A stretch of 64,000 nucleotides of DNA from Gulosibacter chungangensis (GTDB lineage: Bacteria > Actinomycetota > Actinomycetes > Actinomycetales > Microbacteriaceae): NCBI RefSeq assembly GCF_008831155.1, contig NZ_WBKB01000001.1:186001-250000 (forward strand). The letters run 5' to 3'. This document shows, one piece after another, positions 63,000-64,000 of the stretch. Within the stretch, counting starts at the first letter, position 1; each line of letters starts with the position of its first letter. The notes under the pieces were generated by a model. That model was given only the letters and a program-made list of their open reading frames with translations, did no database searches and had not been told where the DNA came from. A program made the translations under genes and the position numbers.

Positions 63000-64000
63000 A
63001 TGTCTCACTTACTGTTCGAACCACTCACACTTCGCGGGTTAACGATACGCAACCGGATCTGGGTGCCACCAATGTGCCAATACTCGGTCGAGAAGCTCGA
63101 CGGAGTCGCCACCCCCTGGCACCTTGTGCACTACGGCGGGATGGCCCGCGGCGGGGCCGGCGCAGTGATCGTCGAGGCCACCGGGGTCGTCCCCGAGGGG
63201 CGTATCTCGCCCAAAGACCTCGGCCTGTGGAACGACGAGCAGCGGGATGCACTGGTCCCGGTTGTTGAGTTCATGCATTCCCAGGGTGCGGCAGCGGGGA
63301 TCCAGCTCGCACACGCCGGGCGCAAAGCATCCACTTGGCCGGAATGGGGCGTCGATGGCGAGGGCAGTTTGCCCGAAGCTGAGGGCGGCTGGCAGACCGT
63401 GGCGCCTTCAGCGGTGGCTTTCCCGGGACTTGCCGAACCGCGAGCGATGACCGTCGAAGAGATCGCACAGGTAGTGACAGCGTTCGCAACGGCTGCCCGA
63501 CGTGCGCTTGACGCGGGCTTCGATTTCATCGAGGTTCACGCGGCGCACGGTTATCTCCTGCATGAGTTCTTGTCGCCCCTGAGCAACCTCCGCACCGACC
63601 AATACGGAGGCAGCGAGGAGAACCGCGCGCGATTCCTCCTCGAAGTCGTCGACGCGATCCGTGCTGAGGTTGGTGAAGCCGTACCGGTACTCGTGCGGCT
63701 TTCAGCGACCGACTGGACCGAAGGTGGACTCACCCTCGACGACACCGTAGAGATAGTGCGAAAGCTCGGCGACCGTGGCGTGGACCTTATTGATGTGTCC
63801 ACGGGCGCGAATGTTCCCGCAAAGATTCCGGTTGGTCCCGGTTATCAGGTCGCTTTTGCTGCGGGTGTTCGCCAGCAAACGGGCGTCCCCACTGCAGCGG
63901 TCGGGATGATCACCGAGCCGTTCCAGGCAGAACAAATCCTCGCTACCGGGCAGGCCGACGTTGTGCTCCTGGGCCGCGAGATGCTTCGCGACCCAAATTT
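63000..64000 (+). CDS. NADH:flavin oxidoreductase, Old Yellow Enzyme family (cut by window end)
   Basis: The first 333 residues are visible. FMN-barrel: LFEPLTLRGLTIRNRIWVPP, GIQLAHAGRKAS, the catalytic His/His region FIEVHAAHGYLLHEF, LSNLRTDQYGGSEENRARF and GQADVVLLGREMLRDPN. YqjM-like thermophilic-type ene-reductase. Starts at ATG 63000, five bases after the HAD gene, so probably co-transcribed. Confidence 0.93.
   Translation, partial: MSHLLFEPLTLRGLTIRNRIWVPPMCQYSVEKLDGVATPWHLVHYGGMARGGAGAVIVEATGVVPEGRISPKDLGLWNDEQRDALVPVVEFMHSQGAAAGIQLAHAGRKASTWPEWGVDGEGSLPEAEGGWQTVAPSAVAFPGLAEPRAMTVEEIAQVVTAFATAARRALDAGFDFIEVHAAHGYLLHEFLSPLSNLRTDQYGGSEENRARFLLEVVDAIRAEVGEAVPVLVRLSATDWTEGGLTLDDTVEIVRKLGDRGVDLIDVSTGANVPAKIPVGPGYQVAFAAGVRQQTGVPTAAVGMITEPFQAEQILATGQADVVLLGREMLRDPN

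Overview
The window is chromosomal DNA of a high-GC Actinomycetota bacterium, most like a member of the Microbacteriaceae (Micrococcales). This is inferred from the gene order (dnaX-recR-lysC-asd; secE-nusG-rplK-rplA; rplJ-rplL), a mycothiol pair (mshA-mshB), a DUF222/HNH endonuclease, LAxTG-sorted surface proteins and dispersed CTCGATACG-type intergenic repeats. No species call can be made from the sequence alone. Most genes look like core chromosome.

Layout. 1-10 kb: start of malate:quinone oxidoreductase, asd and lysC (lysine/threonine/methionine entry), recR and dnaX, then the acetate overflow pair ackA and pta, all on the minus strand. 10-14 kb: a MarR regulator divergent from an aldo/keto reductase, a small unknown protein, a DUF222-HNH gene broken by an in-frame amber codon, and tRNA-Ser(GGA). 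14-18 kb: two acidic LAxTG surface proteins, then rplJ-rplL with a structured leader. 18-25 kb: MarR/MMPL exporter pair, a pyrimidine-dimer glycosylase, a three-gene membrane module (SPFH protein, double zinc-ribbon protein, small membrane protein) resembling the Bacillus YdjG/YdjI set, and nnrE. 25.9-29.1 kb: a single, visibly lower-GC gene encoding an SF2 (XPB/SSL2-like) helicase fused to a complete sigma-70-type factor. 29-36 kb: a YqaJ nuclease, a PfkB sugar kinase, an MDR oxidoreductase, a 650-bp gap with strong RNA-like secondary structure, rplA, rplK, nusG, secE and tRNA-Trp. 36-46 kb: aminotransferase, 22-bp tandem repeats, murB with two MaoC dehydratases, a degenerate histidine kinase fused to a LuxR HTH divergent from the RuMP formaldehyde genes hxlB-hxlA, a class II glutamine amidotransferase, HAD and aspartate dehydrogenase genes, and a cold-shock protein. 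46-59 kb: flavin reductase, FHA protein, LacI regulator, an ABC exporter divergent from a two-component system, mshA-mshB, a fructosamine kinase, a membrane-anchored GH20 and an M23 peptidase. 59-64 kb: a DmlA-type dehydrogenase, a MarR regulator with a Gly/His tail, a HAD phosphatase/mutase and an Old Yellow Enzyme cut by the window end.

How the genes work together. lysC and asd catalyse consecutive steps; pta and ackA convert acetyl-CoA to acetate and ATP; hxlA and hxlB fix and isomerise formaldehyde with ribulose 5-phosphate; mshA and mshB make the mycothiol precursor; the 49-53 kb group is a two-component system facing its probable target exporter. The strongest candidate for an undescribed system is the helicase-sigma fusion: one polypeptide that could both recognise a promoter with RNA polymerase and move on or remodel DNA, formally like combining a sigma factor with the XPB subunit of TFIIH. 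It has its own probable leaderless promoter and a terminator-like hairpin on each side, so it looks like a self-contained single-gene cassette.
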